Shown here: positions 1 through 9,335 of the stretch, in pieces
How the letters are laid out: every line of letters starts with the position of its first letter
Position numbering within the stretch: the first letter of the stretch is position 1
NCBI RefSeq assembly: GCF_007997075.1
Contig: NZ_VORS01000007.1
Location: 124,001-188,000 of the forward strand
Length of the DNA: 64,000 nt
Source: Polaribacter sp. IC073
Lineage (GTDB): Bacteria > Bacteroidota > Bacteroidia > Flavobacteriales > Flavobacteriaceae
Direction of reading: 5' to 3'
Notes under the pieces: model-generated
Databases searched by the model: none
Seen by the model: the letters and a program-made list of their open reading frames with translations, nothing else
What the model was told of the DNA's origin: nothing
Made by a program: the position numbers and the translations under genes

Positions 1-1175
1 TAGCAACAATATCTGTTGCTATCGCAGAAGCAAAAATTGAAGCAATAAAAACCAATAGACTACCAGATATAAGTGCAGACGTAAGTGCTTTTTACTTGAG
101 TGATGTTCGTATTTATGATACTAGTTTTAAAAAATTACAAACGGTAAATTTGCCGAATTTTGGAAATCAATTCAATCTAAATGCAAATCAATTAATTTTT
201 GCTGGCGGCAAAATAAATAAATCAATTGCACTTTCTGAACTTAGTAAAACACTCAGCGAAAACCAATTAGACAACACTGTACAAGCAGTTAAATTAAGTG
301 CCACAGAGTTATATATAAATCTTTACAACCTTCAAAATCAAAAGAAAATTTTAGAAAGTAATAAAGATTTAGCTATCGAACGTACAAAAAACACAAGACT
401 GTTTTACAAACAAAATATGATTACTAAAAATGAGGTTTTACGTGCCGAAGTTTTAGAAAGACAATTACAACAAAGTATTTTACAAGTTGAAAATGCGATT
501 TTAATTACAAATAAAAATTTAACCCTTTTTGCCGGTATTGAAGAGACCGTTTTAATCATTCCTGATGTAGAGAATATTAACCATAGTATACGCAAGCAAG
601 ATGAAAACTTCTATCGCGAAATTGCGTACGAAAAAAACCCACAATTAAGTGCAAGCGATACACAAATAGCTATTGCAAACAAAAATTTAGAACTTACAAA
701 ATCAGATAGAGCACCAATATTAGCTGCCTTTGCTGGTTATAATGCAAATAGACCACAGACTTCTGGCACACCTGCAGACTTATATTCGAATACCTACCAA
801 GCAGGGTTGAGCCTTTCGTATAATATTGAATCCATTTTTAAAAATCGAAAAAAAGAGGCAGTTGATAAAATTTTAATAGACCAAGTAACTTTAGCCAAAG
901 AAGCTGTTAGACAACAAGTTGAAGCAGACGTAAATGCTGCTTATAAAAATTACCATCAAGCAGTTGAGCAGCGTGAAGTAAGTGTTAAAAACAAAAATGC
1001 TGCAGATGAAAATTATCGTATTAACGAGTTAAAGTACAAGAACCAGTTGGTTACGTACATAGAAATTATTGATGCAGCAAATATTAAATTACAAGCAGAA
1101 TTGCAAATGCTCGATGATCAAACAAATATTATTTTAAATTACGTGAAACTTTTGCGCATAACAGGACAACTATAA
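1..1175 (+). CDS. TolC-family outer-membrane efflux channel (5' partial)
   Basis: Outer-membrane channel subunit of a tripartite efflux pump. The reading frame is open from the left edge (codons start at base 3) to the stop at 1175, so the true start lies outside the window; the TTG at 96 is internal. The visible roughly 391 residues show two long helical, coiled-coil-like stretches separated by strand-rich parts, which is the repeated TolC/OEP layout. Examples are the Q/K-rich helix around bases 250-500 and the A/K/N-rich helix around bases 900-1170 ending KLLRITGQL. The stop is followed 24 bases later by an HlyD adaptor and then an MFS pump, so the three probably form one operon. The signal peptide cannot be seen. 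The substrate is unknown. Confidence 0.88.
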   Translation, partial: ATISVAIAEAKIEAIKTNRLPDISADVSAFYLSDVRIYDTSFKKLQTVNLPNFGNQFNLNANQLIFAGGKINKSIALSELSKTLSENQLDNTVQAVKLSATELYINLYNLQNQKKILESNKDLAIERTKNTRLFYKQNMITKNEVLRAEVLERQLQQSILQVENAILITNKNLTLFAGIEETVLIIPDVENINHSIRKQDENFYREIAYEKNPQLSASDTQIAIANKNLELTKSDRAPILAAFAGYNANRPQTSGTPADLYSNTYQAGLSLSYNIESIFKNRKKEAVDKILIDQVTLAKEAVRQQVEADVNAAYKNYHQAVEQREVSVKNKNAADENYRINELKYKNQLVTYIEIIDAANIKLQAELQMLDDQTNIILNYVKLLRITGQL

Positions 1176-1199
1176 CAACCATTACTTAAAAAAAATAAC

Positions 1200-2279
1200 A
1201 TGGCAGCACAGGCACCAGAATCAACTTCAACAACAAAAGTTAAGAAAAAAAACAAACTGTATTTAGCTCTTTTAAATGCCTTTGTTTTTATCATAACACT
1301 ACTCGTTATTTGGTATGTAATTAAAAATTACTTACATATTAATGACGATACTTACGTAAGTGATGCACAAGTAAAAGCATACATAAGTCCCATAAACTCA
1401 AGAGTACCTGGGTATATTAGTGAAATTCATTTTGAAGAACACCAAAAGGTAAAAAAGGGAGATACACTTCTTATACTTGACAAAACAGAATTTAAAATTG
1501 CAATTTCACAAGCTGAAGCAGGCTTAAGTCAGGCTAAAGCAGGAAAAGCAGCAACTATGTCTTCTGTTGTTAGGGTTGGTAGTGGAGAAAGTACCGTGCA
1601 GGCAAATATGTACGGAGTTAAAGCTCAATTAAACAACGCTAAAGCAGATTTAGCGCGTTACAAGAATTTATTAGAAAATGATGCCGTTACGCTACAACAA
1701 TATCAACAAATTGAAACGCAAGTAAAAACTTTACAAGCACAATATAATGCATTAAGTAAACAGAAAAACACCGCTAAGTTATCTACAAATGAAACTGAGT
1801 CTCAATTAGCCATAAGTGATGCACAAATTAAGGCTGCAGAAGCTGGTTTAGAAAGAGCTCAGTTAAACCTTAAATACACTGCAATTACCGCTCCGGAAGA
1901 TGGTGTAATGGGAAGAAGAACAATTACCGAAGGGCAATACATTCAACCAGGACAACAAATTTCTGCATTGGTACAAGAAAACACAAAGTGGGTAGAAGCT
2001 AATTTATTAGAAACTCAAATGCCATTGGTACAAATTGGCGAAGTAATTAAGTTTACTGTCGATGCGATTGGTAAAACAGAGTTTGAAGGAAAAATAATAG
2101 CTATTTCTGCAGCTACTGGTTCTCAATATTCTGCAATTCCAACAGATAATTCTGCAGGAAACTTTGTAAAAGTTCAACAGCGCATTCCTGTTAAAATAGA
2201 ATTTACAAAAAATAATGATAAAAAATTACTCGAAAAAGTACGTGTAGGAATGAATGTTGTTATGACTTTAAAGGACTAA
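1200..2279 (+). CDS. HlyD/EmrA-family membrane-fusion adaptor
   Basis: Periplasmic adaptor that links an inner-membrane pump to a TolC channel. The 359-residue protein has one N-terminal membrane anchor (about residues 20-42) and a first biotinyl-lipoyl half (DAQVKAYISPINSRVPGYI). A long Q/A-rich coiled-coil hairpin spans about residues 95-220. The second lipoyl half (KYTAITAPEDGVMGRRTI) and a beta-barrel end follow. The length fits the EmrA/HlyD_D23 group. The start ATG at 1200 is 24 bases after the TolC-like stop, and the MFS gene starts two bases after this stop, which indicates translational coupling. The neighbours suggest drug or fatty-acid export in the EmrAB manner; the substrate is inferred only by analogy. 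Confidence 0.92.
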   Translation: MAAQAPESTSTTKVKKKNKLYLALLNAFVFIITLLVIWYVIKNYLHINDDTYVSDAQVKAYISPINSRVPGYISEIHFEEHQKVKKGDTLLILDKTEFKIAISQAEAGLSQAKAGKAATMSSVVRVGSGESTVQANMYGVKAQLNNAKADLARYKNLLENDAVTLQQYQQIETQVKTLQAQYNALSKQKNTAKLSTNETESQLAISDAQIKAAEAGLERAQLNLKYTAITAPEDGVMGRRTITEGQYIQPGQQISALVQENTKWVEANLLETQMPLVQIGEVIKFTVDAIGKTEFEGKIIAISAATGSQYSAIPTDNSAGNFVKVQQRIPVKIEFTKNNDKKLLEKVRVGMNVVMTLKD

Positions 2280-2281
2280 AA

Positions 2282-3895
2282 ATGTATAATAAAGGCTTGT
2301 TTGCAGATTGGGTGCCAAAACCCTTAATGTTGGTTTTAACTCTTGTTTTTCTACTGCCTATTCTAGTGGTGAGTGGTGTTTACACAGGAAACTTAAGCTA
2401 TATGGTAAGTAGTCTTGGTACACATAATGAGTGGATTGTTTTTGCAAATTATGCAGGTGTGGTTGGTATGGGAGTGAGTATGCCAATTATCTTTCGTTTT
2501 AAATTGCGTTTTCATACCAAATTTTTAATGGTTAGAACGCTTTTGTTTATGGCATTAGCTAGTTTTATGATTGGTACAACAGATAATAATTTAGTGATTG
2601 TTTCTTGTGCCTTCTTCATTGGGTATCTTAAAATGTTTGCATTGATAGAGTTTATTATGCCTACCATGTTCATGATTAGTCCCGATGGAAATCGGCCAAA
2701 ATTTTACGCTATATTTTATCCTTCTGCAATTGTGTTTCCTCAACTAGCTGGCTACCTTATGGCACATTTTGGATTTTCTACATATTGGCAAAATGCAAAT
2801 TTTATTATGGCAATTGTTATGTTGTTTTTAACTGCGTTAGCGGTAATTTTTATGCATAACCAACGTTACGATAAAAAAATCGACTTAAAAGGAATTGACT
2901 GGACAGGTATGTTTTTATTTACATCTGTATTTTTAGCATTGGCTTATGTGATTTCTTTTGCAAAGCAACAAAACTATTTTAGATCCGATAATATCATGCT
3001 GGCTCTCGGAATTATACTTGTTGGCGGTATTCTCTATCTCATAAATCAAAAACTTAAAGACAACCCTTTTATTCATTTTAGATTCTTTAAAAACTATAGT
3101 GTTATTCATGGAAGTTTAATGCTATTAATGTTGGGGTTTTTCTTGGCAGGTAGTTCACTACAAAGTAAGATTACAATTGGTATTTTAGGATTTGATTCTG
3201 TAATGGACAATTCATTTAACCTATGGATGATTCCAGGATTATTGATTGCTATTATTTTTAGTATGAAATGGTTGGTAAAAGATAAATCCTTAAAAATATA
3301 CATTTTAACAGGTTTCTCAGCATTCATTTTTTATTACATATTTATGTATTTCCTAGTGTCACCTGGTTTAAGCTATGAACAATTAATTATGCCAAATATA
3401 TTTAGAGGTTTCGGAATGGCTGTTCTATTTATAGGTGTTTGGTTGTATGCTTTAGGTAACTTAAAACCAGATGCAATGCTTGGTGCCGCCGCAGTTCTAA
3501 TTATTGTGAGAACAATGATTGGACCAGGTTTATGGAGTCTTGCTTTTAATTATATAGATGGTATTTGGAATTTAGAAGCCTTTACCAATATGGCAGGAAA
3601 AATGGACAGATCTGCAATGTCGCAACAAACGGCAATGGGTTTTTACAAAAATATTAAACTCGACGCATTAATGATATCCACTAAAAGAATATACGGAATG
3701 TTGGTTTTATTAGGTGGTGCTGTTATAGTGTACGTTTCCTTCCTTAACCTAGAAGGATTAAATAAACGAGGCCTTATTTTATTACGCAAACGTTTAAAAG
3801 GACATGATACTAAAGGTTATGTGCGTGAAGTAACCTTAGATAAAGAAGAAGAACAAGAAGAAAAAATAAAAGCAGCAAGTGCTGTGGCCGTTTAA
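2282..3895 (+). CDS. MFS efflux permease, DHA2/EmrB-like
   Basis: Inner-membrane transporter, the energy-coupled pump of the tripartite system. The 537 residues contain about 14 hydrophobic helices, starting with PLMLVLTLVFLLPILVVSGVYTG and ending near residue 495, which fits 14-TM DHA2 permeases. A charged cytosolic tail rich in K/E follows (KEEEQEEKIKAA). The usual MFS motif A is poorly preserved, as is common in Bacteroidota members of this group, so the call relies on topology and on the TolC-HlyD-MFS gene order. The ATG sits two bases after the HlyD stop. No terminator hairpin is obvious in the 185 bases that follow. Confidence 0.85.
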   Translation: MYNKGLFADWVPKPLMLVLTLVFLLPILVVSGVYTGNLSYMVSSLGTHNEWIVFANYAGVVGMGVSMPIIFRFKLRFHTKFLMVRTLLFMALASFMIGTTDNNLVIVSCAFFIGYLKMFALIEFIMPTMFMISPDGNRPKFYAIFYPSAIVFPQLAGYLMAHFGFSTYWQNANFIMAIVMLFLTALAVIFMHNQRYDKKIDLKGIDWTGMFLFTSVFLALAYVISFAKQQNYFRSDNIMLALGIILVGGILYLINQKLKDNPFIHFRFFKNYSVIHGSLMLLMLGFFLAGSSLQSKITIGILGFDSVMDNSFNLWMIPGLLIAIIFSMKWLVKDKSLKIYILTGFSAFIFYYIFMYFLVSPGLSYEQLIMPNIFRGFGMAVLFIGVWLYALGNLKPDAMLGAAAVLIIVRTMIGPGLWSLAFNYIDGIWNLEAFTNMAGKMDRSAMSQQTAMGFYKNIKLDALMISTKRIYGMLVLLGGAVIVYVSFLNLEGLNKRGLILLRKRLKGHDTKGYVREVTLDKEEEQEEKIKAASAVAV

Positions 3896-4044
3896 TTCTA
3901 TAAAAAAGCTATCAAACACATATATTTATCAGCTTAAAATCATACTTAAAACTCAACAATTTTTATATTTTGAAAACATCTATTTATTCTAATAAAAAAC
4001 AACAATAATATACAGTTATAGCGTAGAAATACACTCTAAATTTT

Positions 4045-4052
4045 TATCTTTG
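4045..4052 (+). promoter_or_regulatory. Putative -7 promoter box for nhaA
   Basis: TATCTTTG matches the Bacteroidota -7 consensus TAnnTTTG exactly and lies 28 bases before the nhaA ATG. No clear -33 TTG is present at the usual spacing, so this is a sequence match only. Confidence 0.4.
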
Positions 4053-4080
4053 AAAATCAACCTTTACATAAAGAAAACAT

Positions 4081-5385
4081 ATGATAAACAGAGTACTTCT
4101 AACACCATTACAAAAATTTGTAAAGATTGAAGGATTTAGTGGAATCCTATTATTATTAAGTACAATAATTGCCTTAATTTGGGCAAATTCTAGTTTTGGA
4201 GACAGCTATACTTATCTATGGGATTATGAAATTGGAATTACAAGTGAAACTTTCGAACTTAAAAAACCACTAATACTTTGGATTAATGATGGTCTAATGG
4301 CTATTTTCTTCTTTTTAATTGGTTTAGAAATAAAAAGAGAAGTATTAATTGGTGAGTTAAACACCATGAAAAAATTAGCATTCCCTTTATTTGGTGCAGT
4401 TGGCGGTGTAATAGTTCCTGTAGCATTGTATATGCTTTTAAATCAAAACCCAGATACTTTTAAAGGTTGGGGAATTCCTATGGCAACAGATATTGCTTTT
4501 TCTTTAGCCGTTTTAAATGCGTTAGGAAAACGAGTGCCGTTAAGTCTTAAAATATTTTTAATCGCTTTTGCAATTGTAGATGATATTGAAGCCGTTTTGG
4601 TCATTGCTATTTTTTACAGTGGCACCATTAAAATGACACTTTTATTGATTGGTTTAGGCTTATTAGGTATTCTATATCTCTTATCTTATAAGGGGTATTA
4701 CTCAAAATATATTCTATTTTTTACAGGAATTATTGTTTGGTTACTTTTCTTAAAATCTGGAGTACACCCAACAGTTGCTGGAATTTTATTAGCCCTTTCT
4801 GTTCCTATTAGTCAGAATATAGAAACTTCTACATTTATAAATCGATTAGAAGGTATCTTTAAAGGTATTAAAAACGCAAATGTTTTAAAGAAACCTATTT
4901 TATCGAAACAACAAATAGAACAGATGGATGATTTAGAAGGTTGGTCTAATAAATTTCAATCTCCTTTACAACATTTAGAACATAACCTACATGGTTGGGT
5001 TGCCTATTTTATCATTCCCTTATTTGCATTGGCAAACGCGGGTATTTTAATAGATAGTTCTGTAGACATAGAAGTTCCGTTGGTTATAAATATTATACTT
5101 TGTTTAGTTTTAGGTAAAGGTTTAGGAATTCCTTCTGTTATTTTCTTAGCCAAGAAGTTAAATTTGGTTCAAATACCGTCAGACGTTAATTTTAAACAAA
5201 TTATTGGTGTTTCATTTATAGCAGGTATCGGTTTTACAATGGCTATTTTTATTGCTAGTTTAGCATTTGCATCAACACCAGAATACATCACTTCAGCTAA
5301 AATAGGAATTCTTTTAGGCTCACTTATTTCTGCAATTATTGGCTACTTTATTTTAAGAGTAAGTACGAAAGAAAATGTAGTTTAA
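4081..5385 (+). CDS. nhaA: Na+/H+ antiporter NhaA
   Basis: Inner-membrane antiporter that exports Na+ in exchange for protons, expected in a marine bacterium. The 434-residue protein has the family hallmarks: EGFSGILLLL near the N-terminus, IFFFLIGLEIKREVL, ATDIAFSLAVL with Asp137, and the paired ion-binding aspartates in AIVDDIEAVLV (Asp167-Asp168). SGVHPTVAGILLALSVP and GIGFTMAIFIASLAF are also present. A hydrophilic insertion of about 45 residues (near residues 265-310) is typical of longer NhaA proteins. A -7-like box precedes it. ZIP and MscS genes follow with gaps of 11 bases each, giving an ion-homeostasis operon. Confidence 0.97.
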   Translation: MINRVLLTPLQKFVKIEGFSGILLLLSTIIALIWANSSFGDSYTYLWDYEIGITSETFELKKPLILWINDGLMAIFFFLIGLEIKREVLIGELNTMKKLAFPLFGAVGGVIVPVALYMLLNQNPDTFKGWGIPMATDIAFSLAVLNALGKRVPLSLKIFLIAFAIVDDIEAVLVIAIFYSGTIKMTLLLIGLGLLGILYLLSYKGYYSKYILFFTGIIVWLLFLKSGVHPTVAGILLALSVPISQNIETSTFINRLEGIFKGIKNANVLKKPILSKQQIEQMDDLEGWSNKFQSPLQHLEHNLHGWVAYFIIPLFALANAGILIDSSVDIEVPLVINIILCLVLGKGLGIPSVIFLAKKLNLVQIPSDVNFKQIIGVSFIAGIGFTMAIFIASLAFASTPEYITSAKIGILLGSLISAIIGYFILRVSTKENVV

Positions 5386-5396
5386 CCCCCTAAATT

Positions 5397-6104
5397 ATGT
5401 TGCAAAACTTACTGTTATTTTCTGGATTTGCCGGTATTACCGTTTTTATTGGTGGTCTTTTAGCTAATTTTTTTAATCATCATATTAAAGAAACACCTAT
5501 AAAGTATGAGATTACACATACCATGATGTCCTTTGGTGCAGGAATAATATTGTCTGCTGTTGCTTTGGTTTTAATACCTAAAGGATTAGAAGATTTAGAT
5601 GTTTTACCAATGGCAATATCATTTACCGCAGGAGTTTTAATCTTTCTATCTATCGATAAATATTTGGCTAAAAAAGGCGGAAAGAATGCTACATTATTGG
5701 CAATGCTAATGGATTTTATTCCAGAATCTATTGCCTTAGGCGCTACTTTTGCTGTCGAGCCAAAAATGGCCATTTTACTAGCGGTTTTTATAGGACTACA
5801 AAATTTACCAGAAGCTTTTAACTCTTATAGAGATTTGGTAGCAAGTGGTTTTACAGCACAGAAAACATTAATTATTTTTTTCATTTTAAGTTTCTTCGGC
5901 ATTGGAGGTGCATTAATTGGGCATTATTTTTTAACAGATTCGCCTATTTTAACGGCACATTTAATGACATTTGCAAGTGGAGGAATTCTTTATTTATTAA
6001 TAAATGATATTATTCCAGAAAGTAAGTTAAAGAATAATTACTTAACCTCATTAGGCGCCACTTTTGGATTTCTAATTGGTGTTATTGGTGAAAAATTAAT
6101 TTAA
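5397..6104 (+). CDS. ZIP-family divalent metal transporter
   Basis: Membrane transporter for divalent metals such as zinc or iron. The 235 residues form about eight hydrophobic helices. The two metal-site helices are recognisable: MDFIPESIALGATFAVEP (about residues 102-119) and GLQNLPEAFNSYRDL (about residues 137-151), where the usual histidine of H-x-x-PE is replaced by N in NLPE. A late helix carries LLINDIIPES. The length fits the ZupT/GufA-like group. It lies between nhaA and the MscS gene with short gaps, so it is probably cotranscribed. Metal and direction are not evident from sequence; the missing histidines could mean altered specificity. Confidence 0.87.
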   Translation: MLQNLLLFSGFAGITVFIGGLLANFFNHHIKETPIKYEITHTMMSFGAGIILSAVALVLIPKGLEDLDVLPMAISFTAGVLIFLSIDKYLAKKGGKNATLLAMLMDFIPESIALGATFAVEPKMAILLAVFIGLQNLPEAFNSYRDLVASGFTAQKTLIIFFILSFFGIGGALIGHYFLTDSPILTAHLMTFASGGILYLLINDIIPESKLKNNYLTSLGATFGFLIGVIGEKLI

Positions 6105-6115
6105 TGAGCATATAA

Positions 6116-7201
6116 ATGATAGATTTTTTAGAAAAATATAAACCACTTCTTATTTACGTAGCAATTGTAATTTTAGCAGTAGTTGTTTTATATTTTATTA
6201 CGCGTTTTATACATCAATGGTTATTAAAAAAAGAAGAAGCCAAATTTCCTGGAGAGAAATCTACTTCTTTAAAATTATTAAAAACAGTATTAAATACACT
6301 TTGGCTAGTTCTAGGCATTATTGCTTTGAGCTTTATTTTTGTCGAAGAAGAAAGCTATGGTGAATTAAAATCTGATTTTAAACTAGCGCTTTATCTTGGT
6401 TTTTTAGCAGTAATTACAATAATTACTGCAGCCACAACCAATCTCTGGTTTAAAAGAAGTATTCGAGAAAAAATTAAGCAAAATCAAGATCCAACGAATT
6501 TAAAGTTTTTAAGATATGTAGCCGTTTTTTCAATATGTTTTATAGGAATACTTTTTAGTTTATTAGCATTTCCATCATTAGAAGGCATTGCACAAACGGC
6601 TTTAGGAGGTGCAGGTGTCATTGTAATTATTGCAGGTGTTGCCTCTCAAGAAGCACTGTCTAATTTGATTGGCGGAATTTTTATCATCTCTTTTAAACCA
6701 TTTAAAATCTATGATATAATTCAAATTACAGATAGTTTAGTAGGCACTGTTACAGATATTACGTTAAGACATACAATTATTAGAAGTTTTGATAACAAAA
6801 TGATTGTTATTCCTAATTCTGTAATAAACAAAGAGCGCCTAATTAATTATAATTTAGGCGAATTAAAGAATTGTAAATTCGTAGAAATGAACATCTCTTA
6901 TACTAGTGACGTTAAGCTTGCAAAACAAATAATGCAAGAAGAATGCGAGAAACATCCTTTGATTTTAGACAATCGTTCGGCAATAGAAAAATTAGATGGT
7001 AAGCCTATTGTAAAAACTGCACTAACAAAAATAAACGACTCTACAATGACCATTCGTGCTTGGGCTTGGTCTAAAAGTTTTGTAGATTCTTTTGATTTAC
7101 AGTGCGATGTAAACGAAACCATAAAAGCTCGTTTTGATGCTCATGCTATTGATTTGGCATACCCTACAAGAACCATAATTATAGAAAAAGATACTGAATA
7201 G
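6116..7201 (+). CDS. Mechanosensitive channel, MscS family
   Basis: Small-conductance mechanosensitive channel that releases solutes on osmotic downshock. The 361 residues have about four N-terminal helices (residues 10-30, 55-75, 90-110, 135-155). The pore helix GGAGVIVIIAGVASQEALSNLIGGI follows at about residues 163-187, and then the MscS beta domain (FKPFKIYDIIQI, GTVTDITLRHTIIR, VIPNSVI) and a mixed C-terminal domain. The architecture and length fit the family well. The start ATG at 6116 is 11 bases after the ZIP stop. Together with NhaA it points to salt and osmotic stress control. Confidence 0.93.
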   Translation: MIDFLEKYKPLLIYVAIVILAVVVLYFITRFIHQWLLKKEEAKFPGEKSTSLKLLKTVLNTLWLVLGIIALSFIFVEEESYGELKSDFKLALYLGFLAVITIITAATTNLWFKRSIREKIKQNQDPTNLKFLRYVAVFSICFIGILFSLLAFPSLEGIAQTALGGAGVIVIIAGVASQEALSNLIGGIFIISFKPFKIYDIIQITDSLVGTVTDITLRHTIIRSFDNKMIVIPNSVINKERLINYNLGELKNCKFVEMNISYTSDVKLAKQIMQEECEKHPLILDNRSAIEKLDGKPIVKTALTKINDSTMTIRAWAWSKSFVDSFDLQCDVNETIKARFDAHAIDLAYPTRTIIIEKDTE

Positions 7202-7270
7202 TTTTCTATACTTAACAAGAACTTTCTGTTTGTACATTTTCTAAAATAATAACAACTTTAAAAATCCGTA

Positions 7271-7639
7271 TTGGTACACAAAATAAATATTGAAGATTTA
7301 GTTGGCAAGTTTCAAATACTTGGCAGCAACCAAGATGAAACTGAAAATTCTTATAAAGGAATTTTGGATGTATCTTTAGACGAAAATAATAGAATTGTTG
7401 CAACATGGCTCATTAATAAAAGTCAGCAACAATTTGGAACCGGTTTTTTTAAAGATAATATTTTGGTAATTAATTTTAACTATCAAGGAGATGAAAACAC
7501 TATTTATAAAGGTGTTGTAATTTACAGATGTATTTCTAAGGATATTTTAGACGGATTTTGGTCTGAAAAATACGGGAATCCATTATTTTTAGGTGAAGAA
7601 CGTTGTTTTAGAATTAAAGAAAACGAAGTTATAAATTAA
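7271..7639 (+). CDS. Conserved small cytosolic protein of unknown function
   Basis: I do not recognise the family with confidence. The 122-residue product has no signal peptide or membrane helix. It is rich in alternating strands (YKGILDVSLDENNRIVATWLI, NILVINFNYQGDE, YKGVVIYRCISKDILDGFWSE), which suggests a small lipocalin-like beta-barrel. An in-frame stop at 7259 leaves only four codons upstream, so TTG at 7271 is the plausible start. The gene ends two bases before the ATG of the YchJ-like gene, so the two are probably translated together. No function is proposed. Confidence 0.7.
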   Translation: MVHKINIEDLVGKFQILGSNQDETENSYKGILDVSLDENNRIVATWLINKSQQQFGTGFFKDNILVINFNYQGDENTIYKGVVIYRCISKDILDGFWSEKYGNPLFLGEERCFRIKENEVIN

Positions 7640-7641
7640 GT

Positions 7642-8007
7642 ATGATTTGCCCTTGTAACCCAAAAGTTTTATACAAAAATTGTTGTAAAAAAGCACACAT
7701 AAATATTGAAACAGTTGTTTCTGCAGAAGCATTAATGCGTTCTAGGTATAGTGCTTTTGTTTTGGCAGACACCGCATATTTACATAAAAGTCATCATAGT
7801 ACTACAAGACTTTCTAAAAAAGAATATGAAGAATTAGAAACCTGGACAAAGTCTGTAAAATGGACCCAACTAGAAATACTAAATTCCACAGAAAATACTG
7901 TTTACTTTAAAGCCTCTTTTATAGCAAACGGAATCTTAGAAGTTATAGAAGAACACTCTGTCTTTTGTAAAGAACATAATTATTGGGTTTACTTAGATGC
8001 CAAATAA
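7642..8007 (+). CDS. YchJ-type SEC-C motif protein
   Basis: Small protein of the YchJ/UPF0225 group. The N-terminus has the SEC-C zinc-binding pattern CPCNPKVLYKNCCKKAH, followed by the family signature ALMRSRYSAFVLADTAYLHKS, and then an NTF2-like fold containing VKWTQLEIL and FKASFI. A second SEC-C motif at the C-terminus, present in some homologues, is absent here. At 121 residues it has the size of short family members. It is tightly linked to the small unknown gene before it. The biochemical role of YchJ proteins is not established. Confidence 0.88.
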   Translation: MICPCNPKVLYKNCCKKAHINIETVVSAEALMRSRYSAFVLADTAYLHKSHHSTTRLSKKEYEELETWTKSVKWTQLEILNSTENTVYFKASFIANGILEVIEEHSVFCKEHNYWVYLDAK

Positions 8008-8078
8008 GAATTCTATTTTGTTTGATATTCGGTAAAAATTTCTAATTTTCAAAATCTAAATTTTTAGATACTTTTCCC

Positions 8079-8086
8079 TATTTTTG
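8079..8086 (+). promoter_or_regulatory. Putative -7 promoter box
   Basis: TATTTTTG matches TAnnTTTG and lies 35 bases before the ATG of the peptidoglycan-binding protein gene. No convincing -33 element is present. Confidence 0.35.
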
Positions 8087-8121
8087 TTTAAAGCGCTTAC
8101 TACTCATTAAAAGATCTTTCT

Positions 8122-8772
8122 ATGAAACAGATTATAATTATATTATTATTAATTATTGCTTTCTTTATTGGCTATGGTAAATACAACCAATACAAAAGAT
8201 ATACTTCTTCTGAAGTGAATTATAAGGTTGATAAAAAAATTGATTTAGAATACCACAATCAAGAATTGGTCATAAAGTATTATAAAGCTATTGAAGACTT
8301 AAATAGTTTTGTAATGCTTCAATGGACTGCAAATGATATTGATGTTAGAACACCAAAAGATGATGCTACTAAAACTAAAGATGCTGTTTATAGCTATGCT
8401 GATAAATTAGCAATTGTAAAATATTTTGAAAATAAATTAAAAAAAGCTGCTCTACTGAAAGAAAAAGGACTCTCTAACGAAGAAATTAAATTTTTAGAAG
8501 ACACAGGTAGTAATTTAAAAAACCATCAAAAAAAGATAGCTTTAAATAAGATTAAGAGTTTGTTTGACGCATCTAAAACCATGAGATACGGTGAAAAGAG
8601 TCCTTTAATTTTTGAAGTTCAAAAAAAATTAACCTCACAGGGTTATTACCTAGCAAATGATGGCATTTTTAAAAAAGAAACCATGACTGCAATAAAAAGC
8701 TTTGAAGAAAAAAACGAGTTATTTGCTGATGGTTATTTAGATGTTTTAACTTTAGATGCTTTGTTTAAATAA
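8122..8772 (+). CDS. Membrane-anchored peptidoglycan-binding domain protein
   Basis: A 216-residue envelope protein with an uncleaved-looking N-terminal anchor (IIIILLLIIAFFIGYGKY). A charged helical middle region is followed by a C-terminal PG_binding_1-like domain at about residues 150-216. The domain shows KSPLIFEVQKKLTSQGYYLANDG, then a helix IKSFEEKNELFADGYLD and the closing LTLDALF. That domain usually binds cell-wall peptidoglycan, so a role at the inner-membrane/wall interface is inferred. It is followed by a hairpin shared with the convergent TPR gene. No catalytic domain is visible. Confidence 0.8.
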   Translation: MKQIIIILLLIIAFFIGYGKYNQYKRYTSSEVNYKVDKKIDLEYHNQELVIKYYKAIEDLNSFVMLQWTANDIDVRTPKDDATKTKDAVYSYADKLAIVKYFENKLKKAALLKEKGLSNEEIKFLEDTGSNLKNHQKKIALNKIKSLFDASKTMRYGEKSPLIFEVQKKLTSQGYYLANDGIFKKETMTAIKSFEEKNELFADGYLDVLTLDALFK

Positions 8773-8802
8773 AAAGGTGTTTATATTTTCAAAACACCTT
8801 TA
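8772..8802. terminator. Bidirectional terminator hairpin
   Basis: AAAAGGTGTTT (8772-8782) pairs with AAACACCTTT (8792-8801) around a 9-base loop, with A- and T-rich flanks on both sides. It lies between the convergent genes ending at 8772 and 8805. Confidence 0.7.
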
Positions 8803-8804
8803 AA

Positions 8805-9335
8805 CTATTCTTTACTTTTCTTTACTTTTTTTGAAGCTTTTGCTTTCTTCTTTTTCTTTGGCATTTTTCCTTTAATTCGATCTTTTTCGATATTAATGTC
8901 TGCCATGTATTCTGAATTAAACGTGAATTCTTTTGCTAATTTTATAAAAACTAACGCTTTCTTATAATCATTTAATTGCTCGTATAAATTTGCCTTTTTT
9001 AGATATAAAACGGCCTTATCAGATCCTTTTACTGTTAAGCCAAAGTCTATAAATTCTTCTGCTTCTTTATAATCTTCATTCCATAAAAGTGTATTAATGT
9101 AGGGTGTATAAACCTCAAAAGCGTGAACATTCTCTGCTAAAGCTTGTTTAAAATAGACAATTGCCTCTTCATATTTGTACAATTTTTCTGAATACACTCT
9201 GCCCATTAAAGTTAAAGCCATCGTGTTTTTATCATCACTAGACAGCGCATAATTTAATGCCTCCATAACCTCTTCTAAGTCATAAGGATAATTCTCTAAT
9301 GCTTTAAAAATATAGTTATTTGTTAATGTTCCCAT
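8805..9335 (-). CDS. Tetratricopeptide-repeat protein
   Basis: A 176-residue soluble protein built of helical TPR units. Recognisable repeats are DLEEVMEALNYALSSDDKN, YEEAIVYFKQALAENVHAF, YKEAEEFIDFGLTVKGSD and YKKALVFIKLAKEFTFNSE. It ends in a very basic lysine tail (KGKMPKKKKKAKASKK), which may bind nucleic acid or acidic surfaces. There is no signal peptide. TPR proteins are scaffolds for protein contacts; the partner is unknown. A good -7 box on the same strand lies about 320 bases upstream (9661-9668), which would give a long leader. Confidence 0.82.
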   Translation of the reverse strand: MGTLTNNYIFKALENYPYDLEEVMEALNYALSSDDKNTMALTLMGRVYSEKLYKYEEAIVYFKQALAENVHAFEVYTPYINTLLWNEDYKEAEEFIDFGLTVKGSDKAVLYLKKANLYEQLNDYKKALVFIKLAKEFTFNSEYMADINIEKDRIKGKMPKKKKKAKASKKVKKSKE